From Mycoplasmatota bacterium (GTDB taxonomy: Bacteria > Bacillota_I > Bacilli_A > MAG-NZ), in assembly GCA_018394315.1 (NCBI GenBank), contig CP074575.1:1768615-1832614 (forward strand): 64,000 bases of DNA. The letters are read 5' to 3'. Numbering within the stretch: position 1 is the stretch's first letter; each line of letters begins with the position of its first letter. The translations under genes and the position numbers were made by a program. This document shows, piece by piece, positions 1-8,435 of this stretch. The notes beneath the pieces are model-generated. The model was given only the letters and a program-made list of their open reading frames with translations. It did not search any database and was not told where the DNA came from.

Positions 1-32
1 CCAAATCTTTGTAATCTAAGTTTAACTGCCAT
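1..32 (-). CDS. rpsP: Ribosomal protein S16, N-terminus only (cut by window edge)
   Basis: Only the first ten codons are in the window, on the reverse strand. They read MAVKLRLQRF, the near-invariant start of small-subunit protein S16. A strong AGGAGG ribosome binding site lies eight bases before the ATG. The rest of the gene continues off the left edge. The call rests on the N-terminal signature alone, but that signature is distinctive. Confidence 0.88.
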   Translation of the reverse strand, partial: MAVKLRLQRF

Positions 33-98
33 TTATACTACCTCCTATATAATTCTACCTAGTTATTATAACATACAGAAAACAAGTGTCAAGTATTT

Positions 99-341
99 TT
101 ACTTAACACTTACATTTTCTTCAAATGTTAAATTTGTCATATCGTAAAGTGATTCAATAACGCTACTAACACCTTTTACTTGTCTAATCTGTTTTGCATA
201 ACCCTTATATCTTTTTGCATCACAATAGGCAATTAGATACTTATTTTTTTTAGAGACATAAGTTACATTTGCGATATTTTCAATTTCTTTTCTTACTTTG
301 TGATTTCTAAAAAATACTACGAATCCTTTTCTGTTTACCAT
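99..341 (-). CDS. ylbG: YlbG family protein (UPF0298)
   Basis: An 80-residue cytoplasmic protein. The motif VTYVSKKNKYLIAYCD at residues 27-42 matches the YVSK...YCD core of the Bacillus YlbG/UPF0298 family, whose biochemical role is unknown to me. It follows ylbE and ylbD in the same direction with a ten-base gap to ylbE, the same gene set as in Bacillus (ylbD-ylbE-ylbF-ylbG) but without ylbF. The ATG has GAGGTG eight bases upstream. The family call rests on the core motif plus synteny. Confidence 0.75.
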   Translation of the reverse strand: MVNRKGFVVFFRNHKVRKEIENIANVTYVSKKNKYLIAYCDAKRYKGYAKQIRQVKGVSSVIESLYDMTNLTFEENVSVK

Positions 342-350
342 AACACACCT

Positions 351-590
351 CTAGTTCTCTTTTAAATATTTTAAAAACATTGATAACATATCTAGTTGGT
401 TCTTTGCTGAATTTATTTTATCATATGTAGTTAATTTAAGAAACTCCTTCGCCTCATTCTCAAATAACTGATAATGGTTTGGATTTTCTGATAATCTTCT
501 ATACCAAATAGGATTGTACCTTAAATACTCAAGTAACTGAGAGCTTTCCTGTTTATATAGGTTACTCAATATCTCGTTACTTAATCCCAC
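351..590 (-). CDS. ylbE: YlbE-like protein
   Basis: A 79-residue protein whose central NPIWYRRLSENPN (residues 26-38) is the hallmark of the YlbE-like family, small Bacilli proteins of unknown function. The start is GTG and lies inside the last codons of ylbD (ten-base overlap), so translation is probably coupled to ylbD. No membrane segment or signal peptide is visible. The family has no assigned reaction, so no function is proposed beyond the link with the ylb cluster of spore-formers. Confidence 0.7.
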   Translation of the reverse strand: MGLSNEILSNLYKQESSQLLEYLRYNPIWYRRLSENPNHYQLFENEAKEFLKLTTYDKINSAKNQLDMLSMFLKYLKEN

Positions 591-949
591 TTACTAAACC
601 TTCTAAATAAAGGGTCTCTATTTTCATATACCGGTTGTTTATTGTTTGATGAATTAAGTCCTTGGAAAATCTGCATTATCTTTTGAACAGATCCAAGTGT
701 TTTTGTAATGTTATCAACATTTAGCTTTTGCGCGTACTTTACAACTGTGCGTAAAGTCTCTTGGCCTTCAGATGAGGCTAACAAACCTTCTTCTTCTTTA
801 TAATTCTCAAATGAGTCCTCACCAAGCAGGCTCCATTCTTCATATATATTTTGCCAGGTTCTATCTCCATCTCTAACCTTAAATTTTAGTTTAGGATATT
901 TTTTAACAAACTCTCTAAACTCTTCAATGCTTTTTCCCACAAATATCAC
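581..949 (-). CDS. ylbD: YlbD-type putative spore coat protein
   Basis: A 122-residue hydrophilic protein. The N-terminal half, with EFREFVKKYPKL and TWQNIYEEWSLLGED, matches the YlbD family, annotated as a putative coat protein in Bacillus. The last 40 residues are basic and low in complexity. It heads the cluster ylbD-ylbE-ylbG, with AGGGAGTGA nine bases before its ATG. A coat role is family annotation, not shown here. It is one of several spore-associated genes in the window. Confidence 0.7.
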   Translation of the reverse strand: MIFVGKSIEEFREFVKKYPKLKFKVRDGDRTWQNIYEEWSLLGEDSFENYKEEEGLLASSEGQETLRTVVKYAQKLNVDNITKTLGSVQKIMQIFQGLNSSNNKQPVYENRDPLFRRFSKWD

Positions 950-996
950 TCCCTAATACTAATTTATTTTAAGAAATGAAATATGTGCTTGTAATA

Positions 997-2634
997 TCAA
1001 AACTTATCGTCAGTTATCTTAAGTTTCTTCATAATATCTTGATAAGTTATTTTGGATTCAGTTATGATTCTCAAAAGACCAGTATAAAGCCCCATAACGA
1101 AGTAAAGTACTAATCCAATTATAAATGTAATAAACAAATATAACAAATTAGATAATTTACTTAGTTTATAGTCTATTGTTAGTTCTAGTAGTTGATCTAT
1201 AAATATTAGTATTATTCCCATAACTATCGATAGAAAAATAATAAATAGAAATCTCTTAAGTAAATAATTAAACTCAAACTCTGTATAATGTTGAATAACT
1301 ACAAAATTAAGTGTAACAGTTGTGATTAAACCTAGTGCACTAGATAATATTGCACCATCTACCCCCATAAATACGATAAAGATATAATTTGTCATTAGTT
1401 TTATTAACACACCAATAAGAATTGTAAAGAAAAGATATTTATGTCTATTTATTCCTTGGATAATACTCATTGAAACGGAGTTTAAACTAAAAATCAATAT
1501 GAGTGGTGCATAAGTTAATAATATGTTACCACCATAAGGATTATTTCCAAATAGTATATGGTAAATTTGATCATTAAAAACCATAGTATAAATTACTATA
1601 GGAAACGTAAAGAAGAAAATAATTTGAAAAGCTTTGATTATATTCTTTTCTACACCTGAAAGATTATTCTTTGCGAAATCATATGATATTGCTGGTACCA
1701 AGGTAGATGAAAATGCAACAGCTAGAGATATTGGGATAAAGATAATTTTATGAACTTCAAATGCATAAATACCGTATATATATTCTGGGTTAGTTTCCCC
1801 TACCGATAACATTGCTTTGTTGAAAGTCACAGAATCAATAAATTGATAAAGTGATAAGTTAATTCCATATATCGCAAAAGGTAACGCAACTATGAATAAT
1901 TGTTTTATCAATTTCAATACAGGCTCTGGATTCTTTACACTTTCATAATTTCTTTGAAACTGTCTGTCTGCACTACTTCTTATTACAAAGAAAATCAATA
2001 CACCAAATCCAACAAATGCAGAAATAACTGTTCCTTTAACCGCATAGCTTATTGCCCTTTCGTAGGTACCATCTAACATCTTTATTAATACAAAACTTGA
2101 GATTAAAATGAATGATATTCTGATGAATTGCTCAATAACTTGACTGATTGCTGTTGGAAGCATATTATTTTTACCTTGAAAAAATCCCCTTATAACACTC
2201 ATTGTCGGGATAACAATTAGTGCTATTGCAACGATTTGTAAAATTGAAGTTATACTTTCAACAGAGTTAACTATGGAAGATTGGCCTGCTAGCACTCTTT
2301 CAGCGTATGCAGGTGATAACTTATACATCGTAAATGCTGCTATAAAGCCTATTAAAACCATTGAAAGCATAGAGACTACAAATAATCTATGGCTTGATTT
2401 AAAATCACTCTCAGCGTCATATTTAGCAATTAACTTAGATAGACCCAGTGGTATACCAATAGTTGATAAATCTATAAATAAAGAAAATGGGACATAAGCA
2501 TATGAATATAAGGCTACACCTTCTTTACCAACTAAACTTGAAAAAGGAATCACAAATAGTAATCCCATCAATTTTACTAATACAATAGCAATTGATAAAG
2601 TCAATGCGCCACTTAAAAATTTACGCTCTTTCAT
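997..2634 (-). CDS. SpoVB/MurJ-like polysaccharide or lipid II flippase
   Basis: A protein of 545 residues with about 14 hydrophobic segments across its whole length, typical of the MOP superfamily (PST/MurJ/SpoVB). The start ERKFLSGALTLSIAIVLVK, then VALYSYAYVPFSLFIDLSTIGIPLGLSKLIAKYDA, is the pattern of the SpoVB/YtgP branch, which flips lipid-linked cell-wall or cortex precursors across the membrane. I chose the ATG at 2634 because GGTGAG precedes it; a TTG six codons upstream lacks a good ribosome binding site. It stands alone and reads toward the ylb cluster. Whether it serves vegetative wall or spore cortex cannot be decided from sequence. Confidence 0.8.
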   Translation of the reverse strand: MKERKFLSGALTLSIAIVLVKLMGLLFVIPFSSLVGKEGVALYSYAYVPFSLFIDLSTIGIPLGLSKLIAKYDAESDFKSSHRLFVVSMLSMVLIGFIAAFTMYKLSPAYAERVLAGQSSIVNSVESITSILQIVAIALIVIPTMSVIRGFFQGKNNMLPTAISQVIEQFIRISFILISSFVLIKMLDGTYERAISYAVKGTVISAFVGFGVLIFFVIRSSADRQFQRNYESVKNPEPVLKLIKQLFIVALPFAIYGINLSLYQFIDSVTFNKAMLSVGETNPEYIYGIYAFEVHKIIFIPISLAVAFSSTLVPAISYDFAKNNLSGVEKNIIKAFQIIFFFTFPIVIYTMVFNDQIYHILFGNNPYGGNILLTYAPLILIFSLNSVSMSIIQGINRHKYLFFTILIGVLIKLMTNYIFIVFMGVDGAILSSALGLITTVTLNFVVIQHYTEFEFNYLLKRFLFIIFLSIVMGIILIFIDQLLELTIDYKLSKLSNLLYLFITFIIGLVLYFVMGLYTGLLRIITESKITYQDIMKKLKITDDKF

Positions 2635-2716
2635 TTTCTCACCGAACTTCAATTTTCTAAATTATAACACATCCTTATTCTACATCATATTATATATAAT
2701 GAAAAGGAGTGAATTT

Positions 2717-2941
2717 ATGTTTGGGAACAAACCTCAACAACAACATTACCAAGGTCCAGGACACGGTCAGCAACATTATCCATATTACTTAGAAAACCAA
2801 ATTAGACGTATGCAATATGAAATAGAACAAAACTCTAGACAGATCCGAAATTTAAATAAACGCGTTAAAAGAATTGAGAACTACTTAGGAATTCGAAAAA
2901 AAGATATAGATCAAGATGACTTTGAAGATGATATGGTGTAG
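2717..2941 (+). CDS. Small Gln/His-rich coiled-coil protein, possible spore coat protein
   Basis: A 74-residue protein. The N-terminal 25 residues are rich in Gln, His, Tyr, Gly and Pro; residues 28-60 (LENQIRRMQYEIEQNSRQIRNL) form a heptad-like coiled coil, followed by an acidic tail. An ATG 18 bases upstream exists, but the AAAAGGAG ribosome binding site lies between the two, so the inner ATG is the start. A CATATTATA box at 2686-2694 resembles sporulation -10 elements but sits very close to the ribosome binding site. I recognise no named family. Composition and the neighbouring YjcZ gene suggest a coat component; that is inference. Confidence 0.6.
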   Translation: MFGNKPQQQHYQGPGHGQQHYPYYLENQIRRMQYEIEQNSRQIRNLNKRVKRIENYLGIRKKDIDQDDFEDDMV

Positions 2942-2967
2942 GCACTCAATCACTAGAGTGCTTTTAA
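2942..2967 (+). terminator. Rho-independent terminator after the coiled-coil gene
   Basis: GCACTC, an eight-base loop, GAGTGC and TTTTAAT follow the stop codon directly. Confidence 0.75.
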
Positions 2968-2996
2968 TCAACTCTCTTCGATAGGTAAAAACACTG

Positions 2997-3023
2997 ACTA
3001 ATAATCTAAACATTCATATATTA
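2997..3023 (+). promoter_or_regulatory. Possible SigK/SigE-type sporulation promoter for the YjcZ gene
   Basis: CATATATTA at 3015-3023 fits the mother-cell sigma -10 pattern CATANNNTA, and an AC dinucleotide lies 16 bases upstream, as in SigK promoters. It is 29 bases before the ATG. The motif is short and the match could be chance in AT-rich DNA, but the downstream gene is of a sporulation-linked family. Confidence 0.4.
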
Positions 3024-3051
3024 ATATGAAACTATAAAAAGGAGGGATACA

Positions 3052-3243
3052 ATGTATTACTCAGGTTCAGGAAGCTATGGATACGGTGGTTACGGTTACG
3101 GCGGTGGACACGGTTACGGTGGATACGGTGGCTGTGGATGTGGTTACAATTACGGATGCTGTGGACACGGTGGAGGATCAGGTTACGCATTAGTATTGGT
3201 ATTATTTATACTATTAGTAATAATTGGAGCAACAAGAATCTAA
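3052..3243 (+). CDS. YjcZ family sporulation peptide
   Basis: A 63-residue protein. Residues 1-45 are a Gly/Tyr repeat region with a small Cys cluster; residues 45-60 (YALVLVLFILLVIIGA) are the single C-terminal membrane segment. This layout is that of the YjcZ/Yjzc family of small sporulation proteins in Bacillus. AAAGGAGGG lies seven bases before the ATG. It has its own terminator and a possible mother-cell promoter. The extra cysteines (CGCGYNYGCC) are more than I expect in the family and could cross-link or bind metal; that part is inference. Confidence 0.75.
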   Translation: MYYSGSGSYGYGGYGYGGGHGYGGYGGCGCGYNYGCCGHGGGSGYALVLVLFILLVIIGATRI

Positions 3244-3247
3244 TATA

Positions 3248-3273
3248 GGGGAACTTTAGTTCCCTTGTTTTAT
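3248..3273 (+). terminator. Terminator after the YjcZ gene
   Basis: GGGAAC, loop TTTA, GTTCCC and TTGTTTTAT. Its T-rich tail also holds the -35 box of the next promoter. Confidence 0.7.
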
Positions 3274-3293
3274 GAAACGATTTTGAATATAAT
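3265..3293 (+). promoter_or_regulatory. SigA-type promoter for def
   Basis: TTGTTT at 3265-3270 and a perfect TATAAT at 3288-3293, 17 bases apart, 30 bases before the def start codon. Confidence 0.75.
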
Positions 3294-3322
3294 AGTATTG
3301 TAAGTAATAAGGATGGTGCAAA

Positions 3323-3931
3323 ATGAAGTTAGAGATTATCAAAGAAGGAAACCCAATATTAAGACTAAACGCTAAAACCACAATTATTCCACTTAGTGAT
3401 GAAGATAAAATGAATATAAAACAAATGATGAATCACTTAATCAGAAGTCAAATACCTGAAATTGCTCAAGAAGAGAATATTCAACCCGGAGTTGGTATTG
3501 CAGCTCCACAGATAGGTATATCAAAAAGAATCTTTTGTGTCTTTGCAAGTGACTTAGACGGAAAATTACATAAATATGCATTTATTAATCCTGAAATTGT
3601 CAATAGGTCTAAAGAATTAATATATTTACCAGACGGAGAAGGATGTCTATCAGTGCCTAGAGAAGTTGAGGGAGTTGTTCTTAGAAACAAAGAAATTAAG
3701 GTCAAATCTTATATATATGACTTTGACAAAGATGTTACATTAAGAAAAACAATAACATTTAAAGATTTAATTAGTATTATTTTTCAACATGAATACGATC
3801 ATTTAGATGGAAAATTATTCGTTGATAGACTTATTAACCATGAAAGTATCCCAGATATTGCATCATCTTTATTTGATGATTTGGAAGAAGAAAAGGCATC
3901 AGAATGTACTGAACCCCAAAGTTCGGACTAA
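3323..3931 (+). CDS. def: Peptide deformylase, 3' end altered by an IS insertion
   Basis: Removes the formyl group from nascent proteins. The three metal-site motifs are present: GVGIAAPQIG (about residue 55), EGCLSVP (about 112) and QHEYDHLDG (about 155; His and Glu ligate/activate the metal). At 202 residues it is of the long Gram-positive type. The final eight residues (CTEPQSSD) are encoded by the terminal inverted repeat of the IS element beginning at 3905. Joining the flanks restores a GAA-TAA ending, giving a native protein of 195 residues. The enzyme core is intact, so activity is likely kept, but the native terminator was split. Confidence 0.9.
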   Translation: MKLEIIKEGNPILRLNAKTTIIPLSDEDKMNIKQMMNHLIRSQIPEIAQEENIQPGVGIAAPQIGISKRIFCVFASDLDGKLHKYAFINPEIVNRSKELIYLPDGEGCLSVPREVEGVVLRNKEIKVKSYIYDFDKDVTLRKTITFKDLISIIFQHEYDHLDGKLFVDRLINHESIPDIASSLFDDLEEEKASECTEPQSSD

Positions 3932-3937
3932 TAAAAA

Positions 3938-4681
3938 CTAAATCAAGCAATGTTCTCGGTATTGTACCGGGGACATTTTTAGTTTAGTTACTATCCTTTC
4001 ATTATTATGATAATTAATGTATTTCTTAAGTTCTCTTATGAACTGTTTGACTGTTTTAAACTTATTCACATGGTAAAATTCCGCCTTTAGATGAGAGAAA
4101 AAGTTTTCAGCCTTAGAATTGTCCAAACAGTTGCCTCTTCTAGACATGCTTTGTGTTATTTCCTTGTCTTCTAGATATGTTTGGAATCTTCTGTTTTGAT
4201 ACTGGAATCCCTGATCTGAGTGGACTATGGTATTTTTCATCTTAGTAGTAATTCCCTTTTCTAACATTTCAATAACTAGTCTTACATTGGGACTAAATCC
4301 TACTGTATAGCTTATTACTTCGTCGTTATGGATATCTATTAACGGTGATAAGTATATCTTTCTACCATCTACCTTAAATTCAGTTATATCAGTTACTAAT
4401 TTTTCTTTGAATGTATTAGTGCTAAAATCCCGATTAAGTTCATTGTTGGCTATCTTACCAACTTCCCCTTTGTATGATCTATATTTTTTCACTCGTATTT
4501 TAGCCACTAATCCTAATGATTTCATTAATCTATATACTTTCTTGTGATTAATTACTAAACCCTCATTTCTTAAAACTATGGTTATTCGCCTATAACCATA
4601 TCTTCCCTTATGTTTATAGTATATATTGGTTATTTTGCTTTTTATTTCTTTATCGTTATCAGAATCTATATTTTTGAGCAC
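3938..4681 (-). CDS. IS150-type transposase OrfB (DDE integrase core)
   Basis: The catalytic part of an IS3-family transposase. The rve-type core shows VTDITEFKV (first Asp), IVHSDQGFQY (second Asp) and NCLDNSKAENFFSHLKAE (Glu), preceded by a KHKGRYGYRRI HTH_21-like region. The GTG taken as start is nominal: the frame stays open upstream to about 4770, where it overlaps the end of OrfA in the -1 frame. An A5G run (AAA-AAG) just before the OrfA stop is a suitable slippery site, so the natural product is probably an OrfAB fusion made by -1 frameshifting. Confidence 0.88.
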   Translation of the reverse strand: MLKNIDSDNDKEIKSKITNIYYKHKGRYGYRRITIVLRNEGLVINHKKVYRLMKSLGLVAKIRVKKYRSYKGEVGKIANNELNRDFSTNTFKEKLVTDITEFKVDGRKIYLSPLIDIHNDEVISYTVGFSPNVRLVIEMLEKGITTKMKNTIVHSDQGFQYQNRRFQTYLEDKEITQSMSRRGNCLDNSKAENFFSHLKAEFYHVNKFKTVKQFIRELKKYINYHNNERIVTKLKMSPVQYREHCLI

Positions 4682-4767
4682 ATCAAAATAAGTAGACTTA
4701 GCTAAGTTGGCTATCTCAAGAATAGGTTTTAGAACTCCGTGTTTTTGCCTTAGTTCAAATACTATTC

Positions 4768-5244
4768 TTACTTTTTCTTTCGTTCTCGCTCTTCCCGTTC
4801 TTGAACTAAGGCGTCTAGCTTTTTTAGATATTCTAGTTCCAATCTTAACCTTTGGTTTTCTGCTAATAGGTCTTGATTTTTATTCAAATCCTTTGGTTTT
4901 TGTACAATCTTACTTTTTCTTCCTCTTCCATCTATAGATAGTCCATCAATGCCGTACTCATGGTATTTTCTTTCCCATTTATGTAGTGTTCCAGCAACAA
5001 TACCATATTTCATGTCTGTTTCTGCGTATCCATATTCCCAAAAATATTCAAGTATCTCAAACTTTTTTTCGCTAGATATTTTCGTGTTTTTCTTTCTCAT
5101 AAATCCTGTAGTTTTACTCTTTCTAACCCACCTGTATATAGTTTCATCTGCCTTTAGGTTGAATTTATTCATTGTAGCAGTTAGACCATACTTATTATAG
5201 TAGCTAACTACTTTCACCTTAAATTCTACATCATATTTTGCCAA
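4768..5244 (-). CDS. IS150-type transposase OrfA (helix-turn-helix)
   Basis: A 158-residue DNA-binding protein with two helix-turn-helix units (about residues 8-45 and 55-105, with GIVAGTLHKWERKYHEYGIDGL) and a C-terminal leucine-zipper-like coiled coil (ENQRLRLELEYLKKLDAL) ending in basic residues. This is the usual OrfA of the IS150 group, which recognises the IS ends. It overlaps the OrfB frame at its end, and the AAGAAAAAG before the stop is the likely frameshift site. Confidence 0.88.
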   Translation of the reverse strand: MAKYDVEFKVKVVSYYNKYGLTATMNKFNLKADETIYRWVRKSKTTGFMRKKNTKISSEKKFEILEYFWEYGYAETDMKYGIVAGTLHKWERKYHEYGIDGLSIDGRGRKSKIVQKPKDLNKNQDLLAENQRLRLELEYLKKLDALVQEREERERKKK

Positions 5245-5315
5245 AGTAAAAGCACCCCTTCCTTTCTAAGTTTACTTAGTCCGGATTTTGGGGTGCATTA
5301 CAGAATAATGCCTTT

Positions 5316-6092
5316 TTATATTAGTTTAAAATGTTTTAGTGCATTGTATATTCCATCCTCTTGAATATCATCGGTAACATAATCAGATACTTCCTTTAGT
5401 TCTTCTCTTGCATTACCCATCGCAATACCAACACCAGCTACTCTTATCATCTCGATATCATTTAAAGCGTCCCCGAAAGCGAAAACATCCTCTAAATCAT
5501 AGTTTAACTTTTCTGCTAGTTTTCTAATACCAAATTCTTTAGATATTTCTTTTGGTAAAATATCAGCTCCATTATCATTCCAAGCTACAACCTTAAAATC
5601 GGGATTATGTTCTTGAATGTGCTTAAAATCATCATCATTTCCGAAAAAATATACTTGCATAACTTCATCATCATTAAATACTTCTTTAACTGGAGGAGGA
5701 ATTAAATTTACTGAATCAAAGTCTTTCTTAATATTTTCATTAACTTGACTTATATATTCTTCCTTAGAATTAAAATATCCGTAAATCAGTTTTCTATCTA
5801 TTAATGTTTTCTTTATTTTGTTAATACTTTCAGAATCTATTGTTTGTTTATAGATTTCTTCACCTTTATACATGATATGTAACCCGTTTAAGAAGATAAA
5901 AGCATCAAAATATTCAATTACTTCCTTCACTTTATCTATTAAAAAACAGGCTCTACCGGTAGCAATGGCAATTTCGACATTATCCTTTTCGCTCAATTGT
6001 TTAAGAGCTTCTATTGTACTTTTAGGAATATGATCATTTTTATAATCATACAAGGTACCGTCGATATCAAAGAAAACAAGTTTTTTGTTCAT
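5316..6092 (-). CDS. Cof-type HAD-IIB phosphatase
   Basis: A 258-residue cytosolic haloacid-dehalogenase hydrolase. Motif I is FFDIDGTLYDY (nucleophile Asp and acid/base Asp near residue 9), motif II ATGR (about 45), motif III the Lys near 185, and motif IV FAFGDALNDIEMI (about 210). The large C2B cap between residues 85 and 185 marks the Cof subfamily, which hydrolyses small sugar or nucleotide phosphates. The substrate cannot be read from sequence. Start chosen at the ATG with GAGGTGA upstream. It reads toward the IS element and was probably convergent with def before the IS came in. Confidence 0.85.
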   Translation of the reverse strand: MNKKLVFFDIDGTLYDYKNDHIPKSTIEALKQLSEKDNVEIAIATGRACFLIDKVKEVIEYFDAFIFLNGLHIMYKGEEIYKQTIDSESINKIKKTLIDRKLIYGYFNSKEEYISQVNENIKKDFDSVNLIPPPVKEVFNDDEVMQVYFFGNDDDFKHIQEHNPDFKVVAWNDNGADILPKEISKEFGIRKLAEKLNYDLEDVFAFGDALNDIEMIRVAGVGIAMGNAREELKEVSDYVTDDIQEDGIYNALKHFKLI

Positions 6093-6212
6093 CTAATCAC
6101 CTCATATATTGTATATATTATCACAGTTTTTCTTTAATATTTCATTTTTGTGGTTTTTTTTGGAATAATAAACTATAATAAATAAAGTATAGAGCTAAGA
6201 AAAGGAGTTTAT

Positions 6213-7880
6213 ATGAAAATATATAATAACGAAGTAGCAGTATTTTCACTAGGCGGACTATGCGAAGTAGGGAAAAACTGTTATATAATTCAATATCGTG
6301 ATGAGATTGTAGTTATTGATTGTGGTGGCCTTTTTCCAGATGATAGTCTATTAGGAGTCGATTTAGTACTTCCTAACCTAGATTATCTTGTCGCTAATCA
6401 AGACAAAATAATCGGAGTTTTTATTTCTCACGGACATGAAGACCATATTGGAGGAATATCTTATTTACTAAGTCAAGTAGATGTTCCGGTGGTTTACGCA
6501 AGTGGTTTGGCTAATGGACTAATAAAAAGAAAAGTGAAAAAGAATATTTTAGGTAATAAATTAAGGGATTTCCTTGAAGATGACATAATTAAATCAAAGT
6601 ATTTTGAAGTTACATTTTATCGTACTAATCATTCAATCCCTGATTCCTTTGCGATTGTAATTAAAACACCTCATGGAAACATCATACATTCAGGAGACTT
6701 TAAATTTGATTTCACACCTATTGGCCCAATGACTAATTTATCTAAAATATCAAGAATTGCTGATGAGGGAGTATTATGTTTACTATCTGATAGCACAAAC
6801 GCATTATTCCCAGGCTTTACAATGAGCGAAAGAAATGTTGGTCTTGGGATAAGAAACATATTCAATAATATTAAAGGACGTGTTATAGTCGCATCTTTTG
6901 CTTCAAATATTCACCGAGTTCAGCAAATTGTCGAAGCTAGCATAGATGTTGGTAGAAAAATTGCGATTTTCGGTAGAAGTATGGAAAATACTATTAAAGT
7001 CGGGACTGAGTTAAACTATATAAAGGCTCCAGCTGGAACTTTTATAAATGCAAAAGAACTTAGAAATAAAAAACATGATGAAATCACTATTTTATGTACA
7101 GGTTCACAGGGTGAACCATTGGCAGCATTAAGCAGAATAGCAACAGGTTCACATAAAGATATCAATATAATCCCGGGTGATACAGTAATTTTCTCTTCTA
7201 GTCCTATCCCTGGAAATAAATACTCAATAAACCGTACAATCAATAATTTGTTCAAACGCGGCGCACATGTAGTTGTTAACTCGCCACTAACAGGTACCCA
7301 TACATCTGGACATGGAGGTCAAGGTGAGCAACAATTGTTATTTGCTTTAACTAAACCAAAGCACTTTATTCCAATACATGGAGAATATCACATGCTATAT
7401 GAGCACGTTCAAACTGCAACTCTTTGTGGGTTACCAAAAGAAAACTGCCACATTCTTGAAAATGGAGAAGTAGTTGCTTTTAGTAAAAAGGGTGCAAGAA
7501 AAGCGGGACGAATAAATGCTGACGGAGTCTATGTTACCGGATCTAGAGTAAGCGATATTAGCAATGCAATACTTAGACAACGAAAACTGTTAAGTGAAAA
7601 CGGTATTCTTACTGTGGTTGTTACAGTGGATAAGAAAAAGAAACAACTTATGGGTAAACCATTAGTAATTTCTCGAGGATTTATTTATATGAAAGATAAC
7701 GAAGAATTAACTTATCGAATTAAAATGCTTTCTAAAGAAATTACTGAAAACTTCTTGAAAGAGAACAAAACTATTCAAAAAGAAAAACTTAAAAGTGCAA
7801 TTTCTGAACCAGTCTACAACTTGATATACGAAATCACTGAACGAAAACCAATGGTTATTCCAGTGATAATGACTGCCTAA
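6213..7880 (+). CDS. rnj: Ribonuclease J
   Basis: A metallo-beta-lactamase/beta-CASP ribonuclease of 555 residues, combining 5'-3' exo- and endonuclease activity in mRNA turnover and rRNA maturation. Zinc motif SHGHEDHIGG lies near residue 75, HSGDFKFD near 165, the beta-CASP region follows (SFASNIHR, GSQGEP), and HTSGHG and IPIHGEYHM near 365-395 complete the active site. Length matches RnjA/RnjB. AAAAGGAG precedes the ATG. The gene is alone on this strand; its last 26 bases overlap the convergent MurI-like gene. RnjA versus RnjB is not resolved. Confidence 0.92.
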   Translation: MKIYNNEVAVFSLGGLCEVGKNCYIIQYRDEIVVIDCGGLFPDDSLLGVDLVLPNLDYLVANQDKIIGVFISHGHEDHIGGISYLLSQVDVPVVYASGLANGLIKRKVKKNILGNKLRDFLEDDIIKSKYFEVTFYRTNHSIPDSFAIVIKTPHGNIIHSGDFKFDFTPIGPMTNLSKISRIADEGVLCLLSDSTNALFPGFTMSERNVGLGIRNIFNNIKGRVIVASFASNIHRVQQIVEASIDVGRKIAIFGRSMENTIKVGTELNYIKAPAGTFINAKELRNKKHDEITILCTGSQGEPLAALSRIATGSHKDINIIPGDTVIFSSSPIPGNKYSINRTINNLFKRGAHVVVNSPLTGTHTSGHGGQGEQQLLFALTKPKHFIPIHGEYHMLYEHVQTATLCGLPKENCHILENGEVVAFSKKGARKAGRINADGVYVTGSRVSDISNAILRQRKLLSENGILTVVVTVDKKKKQLMGKPLVISRGFIYMKDNEELTYRIKMLSKEITENFLKENKTIQKEKLKSAISEPVYNLIYEITERKPMVIPVIMTA

Positions 7881-8421
7881 TATAGTCTATAAATAAGTCA
7901 TCAGTTCTGATGGCTTTTATTTTTAGCTTAGGAAGATGATTGAAATGTGTACAACCTAAAACTAGTAAGTCTGTTTTTATACTGTTGATTATTTCTATAT
8001 CATAATTCTCTTTGTTCTCAATCTTATTTATTATTTCTTGGCCATCAATTTTTTTAGTAAATTTTGCACTAAACACGTCTGACGTAATAGTTTTTTTTGT
8101 TCCTATCAAGGCTATATCTTTTTCTTTTGCAGTCGCAAGAACTAAGTTCACTACATCGATTACAGTAATGATGGGTATATCAATATCCATTTTTTTGACT
8201 ACGGTACTAGCAGTAAAGCACGCAACAATAAACAAATCAATTTTCCTAAAATTATCAATTATATCTCTTAGAAACAATTTTATCTCATCTTCGGTTTTCT
8301 CACCGTAAGGGAAATTTTCTTTATCTGCCATATAAAAAAAAGAATGATTCGGAAAAAATCTAACTAACTTTTCAAAAATCGTTAGTCCCCCAATTCCCGA
8401 ATCCATGACAACAATATTCAT
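7855..8421 (-). CDS. Short, divergent glutamate-racemase-like protein
   Basis: Related to MurI: MDSGIGGLTIFEKL (substrate-binding Asp-Ser), FPYGEKT, VACFTAST with the first catalytic Cys, and LVLGCTHFNHLP with the second. It is only 188 residues against about 265 for MurI. The stretch between the TI.S motif and LGCTH is much shorter and lacks the usual ACP..VP.VE segment. The first cysteine motif reads CFTAS rather than CNTAS. So it may be a diverged racemase or a related enzyme rather than the cell-wall D-Glu supplier. Start moved to the ATG at 8421 because AAGGGT precedes it. It converges on and overlaps rnj, and follows the exonuclease gene by 14 bases. Confidence 0.6.
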   Translation of the reverse strand: MNIVVMDSGIGGLTIFEKLVRFFPNHSFFYMADKENFPYGEKTEDEIKLFLRDIIDNFRKIDLFIVACFTASTVVKKMDIDIPIITVIDVVNLVLATAKEKDIALIGTKKTITSDVFSAKFTKKIDGQEIINKIENKENYDIEIINSIKTDLLVLGCTHFNHLPKLKIKAIRTDDLFIDYIRQSLSLE

Positions 8422-8435
8422 AAACACCCTTTAAA

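Larger units (their letters stand above)
3905..5302 (-). mobile_element. IS3-family (IS150-group) insertion sequence, 1398 bp, intact
   Basis: Ends begin TGTA.TG.ACCCCAAA and are imperfect inverted repeats of about 33 bases (3905-3938 and 5269-5302). A 3-bp duplication GAA flanks the element at 3902-3904 and 5303-5305, the size usual for this group. Two overlapping frames encode the DNA-binding OrfA and the DDE OrfB on the minus strand. Both are free of internal stops, so the element may be active. It sits in the last codons of def and separates the two arms of that gene's terminator. Confidence 0.92.

Noticed and set aside
6120-6212. SigA promoter for rnj
   Set aside because: TATAAT is present but no -35 box at a suitable distance was found.
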